Assembly: GCA_016706225.1 (NCBI GenBank)
Contig: JADJKB010000005.1
Coordinates: 744,001 to 808,000 of the forward strand
Direction of reading: 5' to 3'
DNA from: Myxococcales bacterium
GTDB lineage: Bacteria; Myxococcota_A; Polyangia; Polyangiales; Polyangiaceae
DNA length: 64,000 nucleotides
Shown in pieces: positions 7,628 through 15,487 of the stretch. Under the pieces are notes generated by a model, which was given only the letters and a program-made list of their open reading frames with translations, did not search any database and had not been told where the DNA came from. Position 1 is the first letter of the stretch. Each line of letters starts with the position of its first letter. The position numbers were made by a program, and so were the translations under genes.

Positions 7628-9265
7628 TTGTCATTTTCCCTCCGTCTCTGGCTCGATGAGCGCATCATTGCGTGCGACTCCGATGTGCTCGTGGTCGACA
7701 AACCGCGTGGCATCGTGGTGCACGGCGGTGACGTGTCGCTCGCCGACGATCTGGTGACGCGACTCCGAGCCTGGCTGCGCGCTCGGGGTGAGTCGGATTA
7801 CCTGGGTGTTCACCAGCGCCTCGACAAAGAGGCCTCCGGAACGCTGCTGTTCACCCGGCGGCGCGAGCTGAACGCGGTGGTTGCCCGCGACATGGAGAGC
7901 CATGAAGCGCGCCGCACCTACGTGGCCGCCGTCACGGACAAGGGGCTCGCTGCCGAGGGACGGCTCGAGCATCAGCTCTTGCACGACAAGTCCGGCGTCA
8001 CCCGCGTCGTCGGGCGAGGTGGGCAGCATGCCGTCGCTCGTTATCGCGTGCTCGAACGCCGCGCCGGTCGTGCGCGGGTCGAGCTGATGCCGGAGACCGG
8101 GCGCACCCACCAGCTCCGAGCTCAGCTCGCGGCCGTCGGCGCGCCCATCGCTGGCGACCGTTTGTACGGTGGCGCCCGCGCTCCGCGACTGATGCTCCAC
8201 GCCCGATCGCTCGAGCTGCCGTCGGCAAAGCGGCGCTTCGAGTGTGCGGTGCCGGAGTGTTTCGACGACTGGGTACGGACCGGCAGCGTCGGACTCGGCT
8301 CGGAGGCAGCGGTGCATGGCTTGCTCGCGGACGCCTTCGTGCTGCGCGCTCCGCTGTTCGACCGCGCCACCGCCTTCCGTTTGTGCAACGGCGAGGGGGA
8401 CGAGCTGCCGGGTGTCGTGCTGGATCGCTACGACGAGTTCGGTGTGCTCTCCGTCTCGAGCGACGAGGCGCGCGCGCGCGCGGAGGAGCTTGGGCGTGCG
8501 GTGCAGGCGCTCGGCGCCCGGGGCGTCTACCTCAAGATCCGCGAGCGTGCGGATCAGCGGCAGGTGGATCCGGAAAAGAACGCGCCGCGCCTACCCGTCG
8601 TTGGTGAAGCCGCGGCGGACGAGGTGGAGGTGAGGGAGGGCGCCCTGCGCTTCCGCGTGAAACTGGGGGAGGGGCTCTCCACGGGCCTGTTCGTCGACCA
8701 GCGAGACAATCGCGACTTGGTGCGCCGCCTCGCGGGCGGCTTGCGCGTGCTCAACCTGTTTGCTTACACCTGTTCGTTCAGTGTGGCCGCGGCGGCCGGC
8801 GGAGCGCGCGAGGTGGTCAGCGTCGATCTGTCGCAGCCGGCCCTCGAGCGCGGTCGCGCTAGCTTCGAGCTGAACGGCCTCGAGCCGACCGCGCACCGCT
8901 TCTTCCGTGAAGACTGTGTGGCGTGGCTCGCGCGGTCGCGGCGCCGCGGGGAGCGGTTTGACCTGATTGTCCTCGACCCGCCCAGCTTTGGTACGCGCAG
9001 CAAGCGAGCGACCTTCGATGTCGACAGCGGCTACGTGCGGGCTGCCGCCGACTGTCTTCTGCTGCTTGCGCCGGGAGGGCGGCTACTTTCCGTGACGAAT
9101 CATCGCAAGACCAGCCGCGAGCGCCTGCGCAAGATGCTCCACGACGCGGCGCGCGAGGCCAAGGTGCAGGTGCGGCAGCTGAAGGACCTGGCATCGCCCC
9201 TCGATTGTCCGGATGCGTCGGAGGGACCGAGCCCGATGAAGAGTGTACTGGTGACGGTGGCGTGA
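7628..9265 (+). CDS. Fused RluA-type pseudouridine synthase / RlmI-type 23S rRNA methyltransferase
   Basis: A 545-residue two-domain RNA-modifying protein. Residues ~1-215 are an RluA-family pseudouridine synthase: VLVVDKPRGIVVHGG, HQRLDKEASGTLLF with the catalytic Asp of the HRLD motif, and PETGRTHQLRAQLAA. Residues ~225-545 resemble RlmI/RlmK-type cytosine-C5 methyltransferases: GDELPGVVLDRYDEFGVLSV, GLSTGLFVDQRDNRDLV, LNLFAYTCSFSVAAAAGGA (SAM-binding), LIVLDPPSFG and SVTNHRKTS. The usual N-terminal PUA domain of RlmI is absent, so the pseudouridine synthase takes its place. The TTG at 7628 is the only plausible start near rplC and is uncertain. Placement just after rplC suggests co-expression with ribosome assembly. 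The exact rRNA positions modified cannot be predicted. Confidence 0.88.
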   Translation: MSFSLRLWLDERIIACDSDVLVVDKPRGIVVHGGDVSLADDLVTRLRAWLRARGESDYLGVHQRLDKEASGTLLFTRRRELNAVVARDMESHEARRTYVAAVTDKGLAAEGRLEHQLLHDKSGVTRVVGRGGQHAVARYRVLERRAGRARVELMPETGRTHQLRAQLAAVGAPIAGDRLYGGARAPRLMLHARSLELPSAKRRFECAVPECFDDWVRTGSVGLGSEAAVHGLLADAFVLRAPLFDRATAFRLCNGEGDELPGVVLDRYDEFGVLSVSSDEARARAEELGRAVQALGARGVYLKIRERADQRQVDPEKNAPRLPVVGEAAADEVEVREGALRFRVKLGEGLSTGLFVDQRDNRDLVRRLAGGLRVLNLFAYTCSFSVAAAAGGAREVVSVDLSQPALERGRASFELNGLEPTAHRFFREDCVAWLARSRRRGERFDLIVLDPPSFGTRSKRATFDVDSGYVRAAADCLLLLAPGGRLLSVTNHRKTSRERLRKMLHDAAREAKVQVRQLKDLASPLDCPDASEGPSPMKSVLVTVA

Positions 9266-9346
9266 GCGGTTTCTCCGCGCGTGTTCGAGCCCGGGCGGCG
9301 ATCGTCGCTGCCGAACCGCGCGCTTCCTCGTGCTAATCTGGCAACC

Positions 9347-10339
9347 ATGTTCAAGCGCGCCGCGCCGCTCGTGGTCTCGGGCCTCACGACGTGGCTCGCC
9401 TGCGCGTGTTCTGGCGCAACGAGCGACGATGCCTCGGGCGGCGGCGCGGGAACGTCTTCCGGGGGCGGAGGCGGCACGACGTTCGGGACGGACGGCGGAG
9501 ACTGGCCCGACGGGAGCGGCGGAGGTGGCGCAAGCGGTGGCAGCGGGGCCTCGGGTGGCGTCGGCGCATCAGGCGGCGTCGGCGCATCCGGGGGCATCGG
9601 CGCAGCCGGCGGCACTGGCGCAACCGGCGGCACCGGCGCAACCGGCGGAGTCGGTGCGTCGGGCGGCGTCGGCGCGACCGGCGGCACTGGCGCGATCGGC
9701 GGTGCGGGTGGCTGTACCTCGGGGCAGACGCAGAGCTGTCAGGGGGCTTGCGGCGCGGGAACTCAGACCTGCGCCGGCGGGGTCTTCGGGGCGTGCAACG
9801 CGCCGGGCACACAGACCTGCACGAACTACGCGACCTGCAAACAAGAGGCGCTGTGTCTGTGCGCGCCGGTGCCCGCCGAGATCTGCAACTTGAAGGACGA
9901 TAACTGCGACAACAACTGCGATGACTTCGCCAAGTGTCGCACCGGCGTTCACCGCTCCGTGAAGTCGACGGAGCACTTCTACACGACGAGCCTCACCGAA
10001 GCGAAATGCTGCGGGTACACGCTCGAGTTTCAGGACTTCTACTACCTCTACACCGCGGCGACGGCCGGGGTCGTCCCCTTCCACCGCTGCCTACTCGCGA
10101 ACGGCAAGCACTTCTACACTGCCAGCGCCAGCTGCGAGGGCGCTGCCGGCAGTGTAATGGAGGGGGTGATCGGTTACATCGGTACGGCCGCCGCCTGTGG
10201 CGCCGTGCCGCTGTACCGTCTGAGCCACGCGTCGGGCGACCACTTCTACACCACGGGCCTGGCGGAGAAGAACAGCGCGGTCGCCAGCTCCGGTTACATC
10301 GACGAGGGCGTGGCGGGATACGTCTGGACCACGCCGTGA
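9347..10339 (+). CDS. Lipoprotein with MopE-like motif and HFYT (DUF5648-like) repeats
   Basis: A 330-residue lipoprotein. The start at 9347 gives MFKRAAPLVVSGLTTWLACA with a lipobox Cys. Next come a Gly-rich linker of six-residue repeats (GASGGV, GATGGT) and a Cys-rich part (CTSGQTQSCQGACGAGTQTC). A short acidic motif, CNLKDDNCDNNCDD, resembles the MopE-type metal-binding motif common in myxobacterial exoproteins. The C-terminal third holds three units with HFYT at the core (EHFYTTSLTE, KHFYTASASC, DHFYTTGLAE) and YLYTAA/PLYRL strands, matching the DUF5648 repeat often found beside peptidoglycan or carbohydrate enzymes. No catalytic motif is visible. Its stop overlaps the rlmE start (GTGA), so the two genes are probably translationally coupled although their roles look unrelated. 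Confidence 0.85.
   Translation: MFKRAAPLVVSGLTTWLACACSGATSDDASGGGAGTSSGGGGGTTFGTDGGDWPDGSGGGGASGGSGASGGVGASGGVGASGGIGAAGGTGATGGTGATGGVGASGGVGATGGTGAIGGAGGCTSGQTQSCQGACGAGTQTCAGGVFGACNAPGTQTCTNYATCKQEALCLCAPVPAEICNLKDDNCDNNCDDFAKCRTGVHRSVKSTEHFYTTSLTEAKCCGYTLEFQDFYYLYTAATAGVVPFHRCLLANGKHFYTASASCEGAAGSVMEGVIGYIGTAAACGAVPLYRLSHASGDHFYTTGLAEKNSAVASSGYIDEGVAGYVWTTP
9535..9705 (+). repeat. 18-bp-period repeat coding a Gly-rich linker
   Basis: About nine imperfect units of the form ggcgcatcaggcggcgtc code for six residues each (GASGGV, GATGGT and similar) in the lipoprotein linker right after the lipobox. Confidence 0.75.
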
Positions 10340-10938
10340 AGAGCCGTCGCCAGAACCCATACGCACGGGCGGACGCGCGCACGCTGGAGGCGAAAGCCAA
10401 GGGGTATCCCGCGCGCAGTGTGTTCAAGCTCGAGGAGATCGATCGCCGCACGCGCCTGCTCTCCCGTGGCATGCACGTGCTCGATCTCGGCGCCGCTCCC
10501 GGCAGCTGGAGCCTGTACTCTGCGGAGCGGGTCGGCCCCACCGGGCGGGTGCTGGCGGTGGATCTGGCCGAGATCAACCAGGCGTTCCCCGACAACGTCA
10601 CCGTGATCCAGGGCGACGCCCTCGATCTGGATCACACCGCGCTCGCTCTGTTTGCGCCTTACGACGCGGTCATCAGCGACATGGCGCCGAACACCAGCGG
10701 CAACAAGGCCAAGGATCAGACGCTCTCCTTCGAGCTGTTCATGCGCGCGCTCGACGTCGCAGTCGCACTCGGCAAGCCCGGCAGCGCGTTCGTGGGCAAA
10801 CTGTTCATGAGCAACGACTTCCAGCCGGCCCGCAAGGCCGTGCGGGATCACTACTCCAAGGAGCAGACCATCCGCCCGTCGGGCACCCGCAGCGTCAGCT
10901 CGGAGGTGTTCTTGGTTGGCTTGGGCTTGAGGCGTTAG
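10336..10938 (+). CDS. rlmE: 23S rRNA 2'-O-ribose uridine methyltransferase (RrmJ/FtsJ family)
   Basis: A 200-residue methyltransferase that, in the family, methylates the ribose of U2552 in the A-loop of 23S rRNA during late 50S assembly. The start is the GTG at 10336, overlapping the previous stop by GTGA. It yields VKSRRQNPYARADARTLEAK, close to known RlmE N-termini. Visible features are GYPARSVFKLEEIDRR, the SAM site VLDLGAAPGSWSLY, and the K-D-K-E catalytic set: Lys in VFKLEE, Asp in ISDMAPNTSG, Lys in AFVGKLF, and Glu in SSEVFLVGLG. Length and motif order are normal. With the pseudouridine synthase/methyltransferase fusion and the two ribosomal protein genes it makes a small ribosome-maturation neighbourhood. 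Confidence 0.93.
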   Translation: MKSRRQNPYARADARTLEAKAKGYPARSVFKLEEIDRRTRLLSRGMHVLDLGAAPGSWSLYSAERVGPTGRVLAVDLAEINQAFPDNVTVIQGDALDLDHTALALFAPYDAVISDMAPNTSGNKAKDQTLSFELFMRALDVAVALGKPGSAFVGKLFMSNDFQPARKAVRDHYSKEQTIRPSGTRSVSSEVFLVGLGLRR

Positions 10939-11030
10939 AGCTCGCGGCCTCGGCGCGTGGCTTGGTCGGGGTTGCTCGCAGCCAAGGCCCGCGAGAGATC
11001 GCCCTCGCACTGCCGAACCCGAGCTGCGCC

Positions 11031-11744
11031 TCAGCCCGCCTGTTTCGGCCCGGGTGGCTTCTGGGCGGCGACCAACAGACACATCGCGGTGACCCCCAGC
11101 GACACCACGATCCAGAGCAGGCCCCACACTACGGATGGCACGAAGGTGAGCTCGGCGAGCATGTCCGCGTCCGAGCCGATCCCCGGGCGCTCGAGCACGT
11201 CGTCGACGATGTCGAGCACGGCGTACAGACAGCTGGTCACGCCGATGAGCTGGAGCACGAACTGGTTGACGGCATTCGAGAGCTTGACGCCCATCACGAT
11301 CAGAGACGCCGATGCCAAGAGCGCGAAGCCAAATCCGAACCACGAGCGGACGTAGACGATGGTCACTGCGAGCATGAAACCGCCGATGAGCAGGCTGATC
11401 AGGCGCTGGCGTTTGGTGCGGGACGCCGCGACGATGATGAGTCCGCCCCAGAGCAGGCTGCCGAGATAACCGGCGCTGAGTACGACAAAACGGCTGCCGC
11501 CGGAGGTGTGGCAGACGCCGCCCTGCTGTGCGTTGATCTCCAGCTTCTCCACGCCGCCTCCGGTGACGATGGCGGCGATGCCGTGGCTGATCTCGTGCAG
11601 CAGGACAACGAAGATCTTGAGTGGCGTGACGACGAAGGTGCCCCACAGACTCGCGACCAAGACGAAGACTGCGACCAGGCCGAGCACGGTCTTTGGGTCC
11701 ACATTCCGAAGCAGACGATTGAGTGTGTCGACCCAGCGGCTCAT
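11031..11744 (-). CDS. M50B-like site-2-protease family membrane protein
   Basis: A 237-residue polytopic membrane protein with a zinc-metalloprotease motif HEISH at residues 50-54, followed by a Gly-rich stretch (GIAAIVTGGGVEKLEI). Six or so hydrophobic helices follow, e.g. GYLGSLLWGGLIIVAAS and LISLLIGGFMLAVTIVYV. This arrangement, with HExxH in the first helices and a later NAVNQF-type segment, fits the small Peptidase_M50B group, relatives of site-2 proteases whose role is mostly unknown. The tail is short and basic/Pro-rich. It is convergent with rlmE (92-base gap) and lies 45 bases after the SGNH-hydrolase gene on the same strand, so the two may be co-transcribed. An Asp ligand expected in a later LDG-type motif is not clear. 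Confidence 0.78.
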   Translation of the reverse strand: MSRWVDTLNRLLRNVDPKTVLGLVAVFVLVASLWGTFVVTPLKIFVVLLHEISHGIAAIVTGGGVEKLEINAQQGGVCHTSGGSRFVVLSAGYLGSLLWGGLIIVAASRTKRQRLISLLIGGFMLAVTIVYVRSWFGFGFALLASASLIVMGVKLSNAVNQFVLQLIGVTSCLYAVLDIVDDVLERPGIGSDADMLAELTFVPSVVWGLLWIVVSLGVTAMCLLVAAQKPPGPKQAG

Positions 11745-11789
11745 CGGGAGATCTCAGCTACCGCGCCGGCGGCTCCGTCAACGGGCGGC

Positions 11790-12851
11790 TCACTCTTTCA
11801 CGGTCGCGGCGAACATCTCGGAAATCTTGGCATGCCCGGTCGGGTTGGGGTGAATGCAAGTGATGTCGAACCAGAGCTCGGCGCCCGGTCCGCGATAACA
11901 GATGCCCGCCGCATCCTCGCGTTTGTAGCCGTGGCCACAGAACTGTTCGAGCGTGAAAATCATGTCGACCTGGTGATCGACGGCGATCTTCATGAAGCGC
12001 TCCTGGAAGTGCACGACTGCGGGAGCGCCCTCCAGCCAGTTGCCCTTGAGGCCGCCCAGGCTGGCCGTTGGGCACGAAAAGAGATCGCCGGTAGCGTCGG
12101 TGTATTCGTACGGATTCGCGAACACCACGTAGATCCCATTCGGGAATTTACCGGGCTCCTTGAACCACTTCACGGTGTCCTCCAGAAGATCCGCGGCTTT
12201 GTCGGCTTCGAGCTTGGCGGTTGCCACGGGCATCTGGTCCTTGGCCCACGCGGCGATGTCGTTGCCGCCGATCGTGAAGACGACCAGCGTGGACTTGGAG
12301 TCGCCGCCGGAGGGAAAACACGCAGCGACCTGCTGTTGTCCCCCGAGGAAATCGTCGGTGCGAGCGCCCCACTTCGAGCAGTCGCTGACCTCGAGGCCCG
12401 GGAACGTCTTCTTCAGCTCCTCACCGAGCAACGCGCGGTAGAACTCCGCAGCCGGGGTGGGGGGCGTTCCGGCGGTCACCGAATCACCGATGAACACCAG
12501 GCGCTCCACGCCCTCGACTTTCTGGTGGTTCGTGCCGAAGCAGTGCGAGCCGATGACGGGCTCGAACTGGTCGTAGTCCGGGCCGAGCGTGCCGTCTCCG
12601 CCGATGTCCTTGAAGCACTCCTTCGCGGTGAGCTTGCCGCCCGCGCCCCCGGTGTTCGAGCCGGCGGCGCCTGCAGCTCCGCCACCCGCAACGCCGCCGC
12701 TCGGTGCACCCCCGCTCGAGCCGCCGGTGGCCGCCGTACCGCCGGAGCTGCCCGTGCTCCCCCCTTCTTCGCTCGAGCCTCCGCAGCCGAAGGCCGGCAT
12801 GGCCAGCAGTCCACCGCCCAACACAACCGCCAGCGCACCCCGCTTCAACAC
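11790..12851 (-). CDS. SGNH/GDSL-hydrolase lipoprotein
   Basis: A 353-residue lipoprotein: signal peptide ending AMPAFGC with Cys23, a Gly/Ser/Ala-rich linker to about residue 72, then an SGNH esterase/lipase domain. Block I is LVFIGDSVTAGTPP with nucleophile Ser124; block III is VFTIGGNDIAAW; the C-terminal block is CIHPNPTGH. The Asp three residues before the catalytic His, usual in GDSL enzymes, reads Thr, with an Asp two residues further upstream. The active-site geometry may therefore be slightly different. Several cysteines (CSKW, ACFPS, SCPTA, FCGHG) suggest disulphides in the periplasm or on the surface. Substrates in this fold are acyl or acetyl esters, including wall polymers, and cannot be named here. 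Confidence 0.87.
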   Translation of the reverse strand: MLKRGALAVVLGGGLLAMPAFGCGGSSEEGGSTGSSGGTAATGGSSGGAPSGGVAGGGAAGAAGSNTGGAGGKLTAKECFKDIGGDGTLGPDYDQFEPVIGSHCFGTNHQKVEGVERLVFIGDSVTAGTPPTPAAEFYRALLGEELKKTFPGLEVSDCSKWGARTDDFLGGQQQVAACFPSGGDSKSTLVVFTIGGNDIAAWAKDQMPVATAKLEADKAADLLEDTVKWFKEPGKFPNGIYVVFANPYEYTDATGDLFSCPTASLGGLKGNWLEGAPAVVHFQERFMKIAVDHQVDMIFTLEQFCGHGYKREDAAGICYRGPGAELWFDITCIHPNPTGHAKISEMFAATVKE

Positions 12852-12962
12852 ACGTCGAGGATACGCGGTCGGGAGCTTCGCGCAAGGCGTGCCAGAGGGT
12901 CCGCTCGGCTTCGGTGCCTTGGGCTGTGCTGCCCTCGCCCCGCAGGATTCATCCTCCTCGAC

Positions 12963-13316
12963 TCACGCGCACACGCAGTTGAGATTCTGGCCGTCCAGGG
13001 TGCCGCTGCAGGTCTCGGCCGGTGCGCTGCAGGCCCCGCTGCCGTCACACGGCGTGCAAGAGACGGCGCTCACGTCCACGCAGGAAGGCGACGCGGGTTT
13101 GCAAGCGGCTGCGTCCGTCGGCGCGCCGACACAGCAGTGGAACACGCAGAGCTGATTCCCGCTGCACGTCTGCGTGCCGCAGGGGATGGTTCCGGCGTCC
13201 GCGATGCTCGGGTGGCATCCCGCGTCGACCGCACACTGGCACGCGTCGAGCATGCCGGGCGGACAGCACGTCGCGAGCGAGCCGGCGCACAACACCGCGG
13301 CTGTCCTTCGCTTCAA
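12963..13316 (-). CDS. Small Cys-rich exported protein
   Basis: A 117-residue protein with about 20 cysteines in short spaced pairs (TCCPPGMLDACQC, PCGTQTCSGNQLCVFHCCVG, CTPCDGSGAC, LNCVCA). The first ~15 residues (KRRTAAVLCAGSLA) act as a short signal peptide, so the protein should be secreted and disulphide-rich. The start is a TTG at 13316 overlapping the TGA of the TetR gene (TTGA), which implies translational coupling. That start is rare but the only one that includes the signal peptide. No function can be assigned; similar Cys blocks occur in many myxobacterial surface lipoproteins. Confidence 0.6.
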   Translation of the reverse strand: MKRRTAAVLCAGSLATCCPPGMLDACQCAVDAGCHPSIADAGTIPCGTQTCSGNQLCVFHCCVGAPTDAAACKPASPSCVDVSAVSCTPCDGSGACSAPAETCSGTLDGQNLNCVCA

Positions 13317-13888
13317 CCGTTCGACGCCACTTGCACGGTGCTCATCAGCGTGTTTTGCCAGGACGCGAGCAAGCGCTCGCGTGGCAGATCACGGTGGTCG
13401 AGCCAGTCGAGGACGGACGCTTCGACGTGACCGATGAACCCCCGCACGGCGTTGCGAACCTGCGGCGTCACGCTGTCGGCGTGTTGCAGGATGCGCTCGA
13501 GGATGCGCTTGCGGCACTGCTCGATGATCGAGCTGACCTCGGCGTCGAACCCGATGCCGCCGCGGTACAAGGCGCGGTACGCGGGCTCGCGCTCCTCGAC
13601 GAAGCTCAAGTACGCTTCGAGCGCCTGCGCCGGATCGTCCCCTGCTAGTTCGATTCGCTCCACCAGCTCACCCGCGGCGACGCCGAGCGCTGCGATGTAG
13701 AAGTCCCGCTTGCTGGGGAAGTAGTGATAGAGCAGCCCCTTGCTGATGCCCGCCTCCTCCGCGATCTCGTCGATGCTGATGTCGTCGTAGGACCGGCGCG
13801 CAAAGCGCTCGAGCCCGAGCTTCAGGAGCTCCTCGCGGCGCTCGCCGACCGGAAGCCGACGACGTGATTTCTTTTTTGCCGCTGACAC
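13313..13888 (-). CDS. TetR/AcrR-family transcriptional regulator
   Basis: A 191-residue repressor-type protein. After a basic leader (KKKSRRRLPVGERREELLKL) comes the TetR DNA-binding domain: FARRSYDDISIDEIAEEAGI, SKGLLYHYFPSKRDFYIAAL. The all-helical C-terminal ligand-binding part (to residue 191) ends WLDHRDLPRERLLASWQNTL. The regulator is divergent from a metal-dependent-hydrolase-family gene. The 104-base gap between them contains a perfect 9-3-9 palindrome at 13934-13954, a likely operator, so the regulator probably controls both its own gene and the divergent one. The inducing ligand is unknown; related TetR proteins often sense acyl-CoAs or hydrophobic compounds. Confidence 0.92.
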   Translation of the reverse strand: MSAAKKKSRRRLPVGERREELLKLGLERFARRSYDDISIDEIAEEAGISKGLLYHYFPSKRDFYIAALGVAAGELVERIELAGDDPAQALEAYLSFVEEREPAYRALYRGGIGFDAEVSSIIEQCRKRILERILQHADSVTPQVRNAVRGFIGHVEASVLDWLDHRDLPRERLLASWQNTLMSTVQVASNG

Positions 13889-13933
13889 GAGAAAACTATT
13901 ATTATTCCAGTGGTTACTGAATAGTCTAGGTCG

Positions 13934-13954
13934 CTATTGACCGCAGGTCAATAG
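13934..13954. promoter_or_regulatory. Palindromic operator between TetR gene and divergent hydrolase gene
   Basis: CTATTGACC-GCA-GGTCAATAG is a perfect inverted repeat with 9-bp arms and a 3-bp centre. It lies 39 bases upstream of the hydrolase ATG and 46 bases from the TetR start, in the one clearly AT-richer stretch of the region. Size and position fit a TetR-dimer operator; binding itself is inferred. Confidence 0.75.
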
Positions 13955-13992
13955 GGGTTACCTTTGGCGGGACACTGATTCCGGAGGTTTTG

Positions 13993-14847
13993 ATGACCGC
14001 ATCCGCCGCCCAGCCACGAGCCGCCGAACCCCCCGCGACCCGCGCGCGCCAGACGATACGACCGCGCCGTCCGAAGCTCGACTACAGCGATCTGCCCCGG
14101 CACTGGCTGGCTGGAAACCGCTTCGCGACTCAGCTGGTAAACGGGCTGAACCTGCTCTTTCCGCGCGGCGAACGCTTCTTCGTGCGCAGTGTGAATCACT
14201 ATCTGCCCGAGATCACCGATCTGCAGCAGCGTGCCGACGTGCGCGGATTTTTTGGTCAAGAGGGGCGGCACGCCGCGGAGCACGAGCGTTTCTTCGAGGT
14301 GATGGAGCGACAAGGCTACGAGATCCGGGAGTTCCTGCAATGGTACGGCAAGTGGACCGCGCGTCTCGAGTCCGTCACTCCACCGGCGCTCAACCTGGCG
14401 GCGACGGCTGCGGCTGAGCACTTCACGGCGTTGTTCGCCGACGTCGTGCTGCGGCAAGGTCTGCTCGACGAAGCCGATCCCCGCATGCGCGATTTGCTGC
14501 TGTGGCACGCCGTCGAAGAAATCGAGCACAAGGCCGTAGCTTACGACGTGCTGCAAGTCGTCGCTCCGAGCCATGCGCTACGCGCTGCCGGGCTGCTCTT
14601 GGCGAGCACGGAGCTGGCGTTCTTCTGGTTTCACGCCACGCGCATGTTGCTGCGCCAAGACCCAGCCGATGGAGCGAGCGTGGAGGAAGAACGAGAGCAG
14701 CTGCGCGCCTCCGGTTTCCTGCGGCCGTCGCGCTTGCTGGCAGGCATGCGCGACTACCTGCGACCGGACTTCCACCCCTGGCAACACGACAACAGCGAGC
14801 TCGCGAAGGCCCACGTCCGCGCGGCGGGTCTGGACGAGGTCAGCTGA
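13993..14847 (+). CDS. Metal-dependent hydrolase family protein (PF10118-like)
   Basis: A 284-residue protein. The start ATG at 13993 has a strong GGAGG five bases upstream. After a disordered Ala/Arg/Pro-rich leader the core runs from WLAGNRFATQLVNGLNLLFP through FFVRSVNHYLPEI, FFGQEGRHAAEHERFFEVME, AAAEHFTALFADVVL, WHAVEEIEHKAVAYDVLQ and ELAFFWFHATRML to YLRPDFHPWQHDNSELA. The repeated Glu/His pairs (EGRH, AEHE, AAEHF, EEIEHK) look like a ferritin-like di-metal helical bundle, as proposed for the 'predicted metal-dependent hydrolase' family PF10118. Substrate and reaction are unknown. Divergence from a TetR gene and the shared operator suggest induction by a small molecule. Confidence 0.82.
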   Translation: MTASAAQPRAAEPPATRARQTIRPRRPKLDYSDLPRHWLAGNRFATQLVNGLNLLFPRGERFFVRSVNHYLPEITDLQQRADVRGFFGQEGRHAAEHERFFEVMERQGYEIREFLQWYGKWTARLESVTPPALNLAATAAAEHFTALFADVVLRQGLLDEADPRMRDLLLWHAVEEIEHKAVAYDVLQVVAPSHALRAAGLLLASTELAFFWFHATRMLLRQDPADGASVEEEREQLRASGFLRPSRLLAGMRDYLRPDFHPWQHDNSELAKAHVRAAGLDEVS

Positions 14848-14875
14848 CGCGGGCCGTCCTTGGCTCGGTTCCGGC

Positions 14876-15403
14876 TCAGTAGTGCCTGCCGGTCCCGACC
14901 ACGCTGAAGGCGGCGTCGACGATGAAGGCCAGCACGACGCCGTCCTCGCCCTCCGACACCGCGTCGTCGGCGTAACGTCGAGCCTCGACGAGGTCTTCGA
15001 AATCGCGGCAGCTCACTCGACCGTCCGCTTCGTAGACCACCGCTCGTAGGCTCCCCATCGCCAGGGGGCCGGCTGCTCGAGCGAACGCGGCGGCGGGCCA
15101 GAGCGTTCGCTCGAAGTGGTCCAGGACTTGGAGCAGTGCTTCGTCAGGGCACGCCGGATCCGACACGAAGAACCACCACTGAGCGTGCTGGTTGTTGATG
15201 CTGAACGACGCTCCGAGATACTCGAAGTCGAGCCAGGCTTCCGTCACATCATCGGTCAAGAAGCGGGTGAGCCGGGCTCCCGGCAACTGCGCGACCGCTT
15301 GTGGTAAGCGCTCCCAATCCGAGGTCTCGGGCAGGTCGCCGAAATGGCGGCTGCCGTCCGCCATGCGTAGATCGATGAGCCGCGAGCTCATTGGATTTGG
15401 CAT
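14876..15403 (-). CDS. Hypothetical protein
   Basis: A 175-residue, probably cytoplasmic protein that I do not recognise. There is no signal peptide or membrane helix. Readable stretches include GSRHFGDLPETSDWERLPQA, SINNQHAQWWFFVSDPACPD and VEARRYADDAVSEGEDGVVL. The start is taken at 15403 (MPNPMSSRLIDLRM); an alternative ATG is four codons downstream. The open frame continues upstream through antisense of the next gene's repeats, but that part is clearly non-coding. It is convergent with the hydrolase gene and divergent from a lipoprotein gene. Confidence 0.65.
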   Translation of the reverse strand: MPNPMSSRLIDLRMADGSRHFGDLPETSDWERLPQAVAQLPGARLTRFLTDDVTEAWLDFEYLGASFSINNQHAQWWFFVSDPACPDEALLQVLDHFERTLWPAAAFARAAGPLAMGSLRAVVYEADGRVSCRDFEDLVEARRYADDAVSEGEDGVVLAFIVDAAFSVVGTGRHY

Positions 15404-15487
15404 GAGCGCACAGCGCACGAGCGTTGCCAAGGGTGCGCAGCAGCGAGAGGCTCGCGCGGCGCGGCGGCGTGAGCTAACCTGGGCGGC

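Noticed and set aside
10962..13430. A long plus-strand open frame of over 800 codons
   Set aside because: It is antisense to the M50-like, SGNH-hydrolase and Cys-rich genes, which have clear motifs; GC-rich DNA leaves long antisense frames open.
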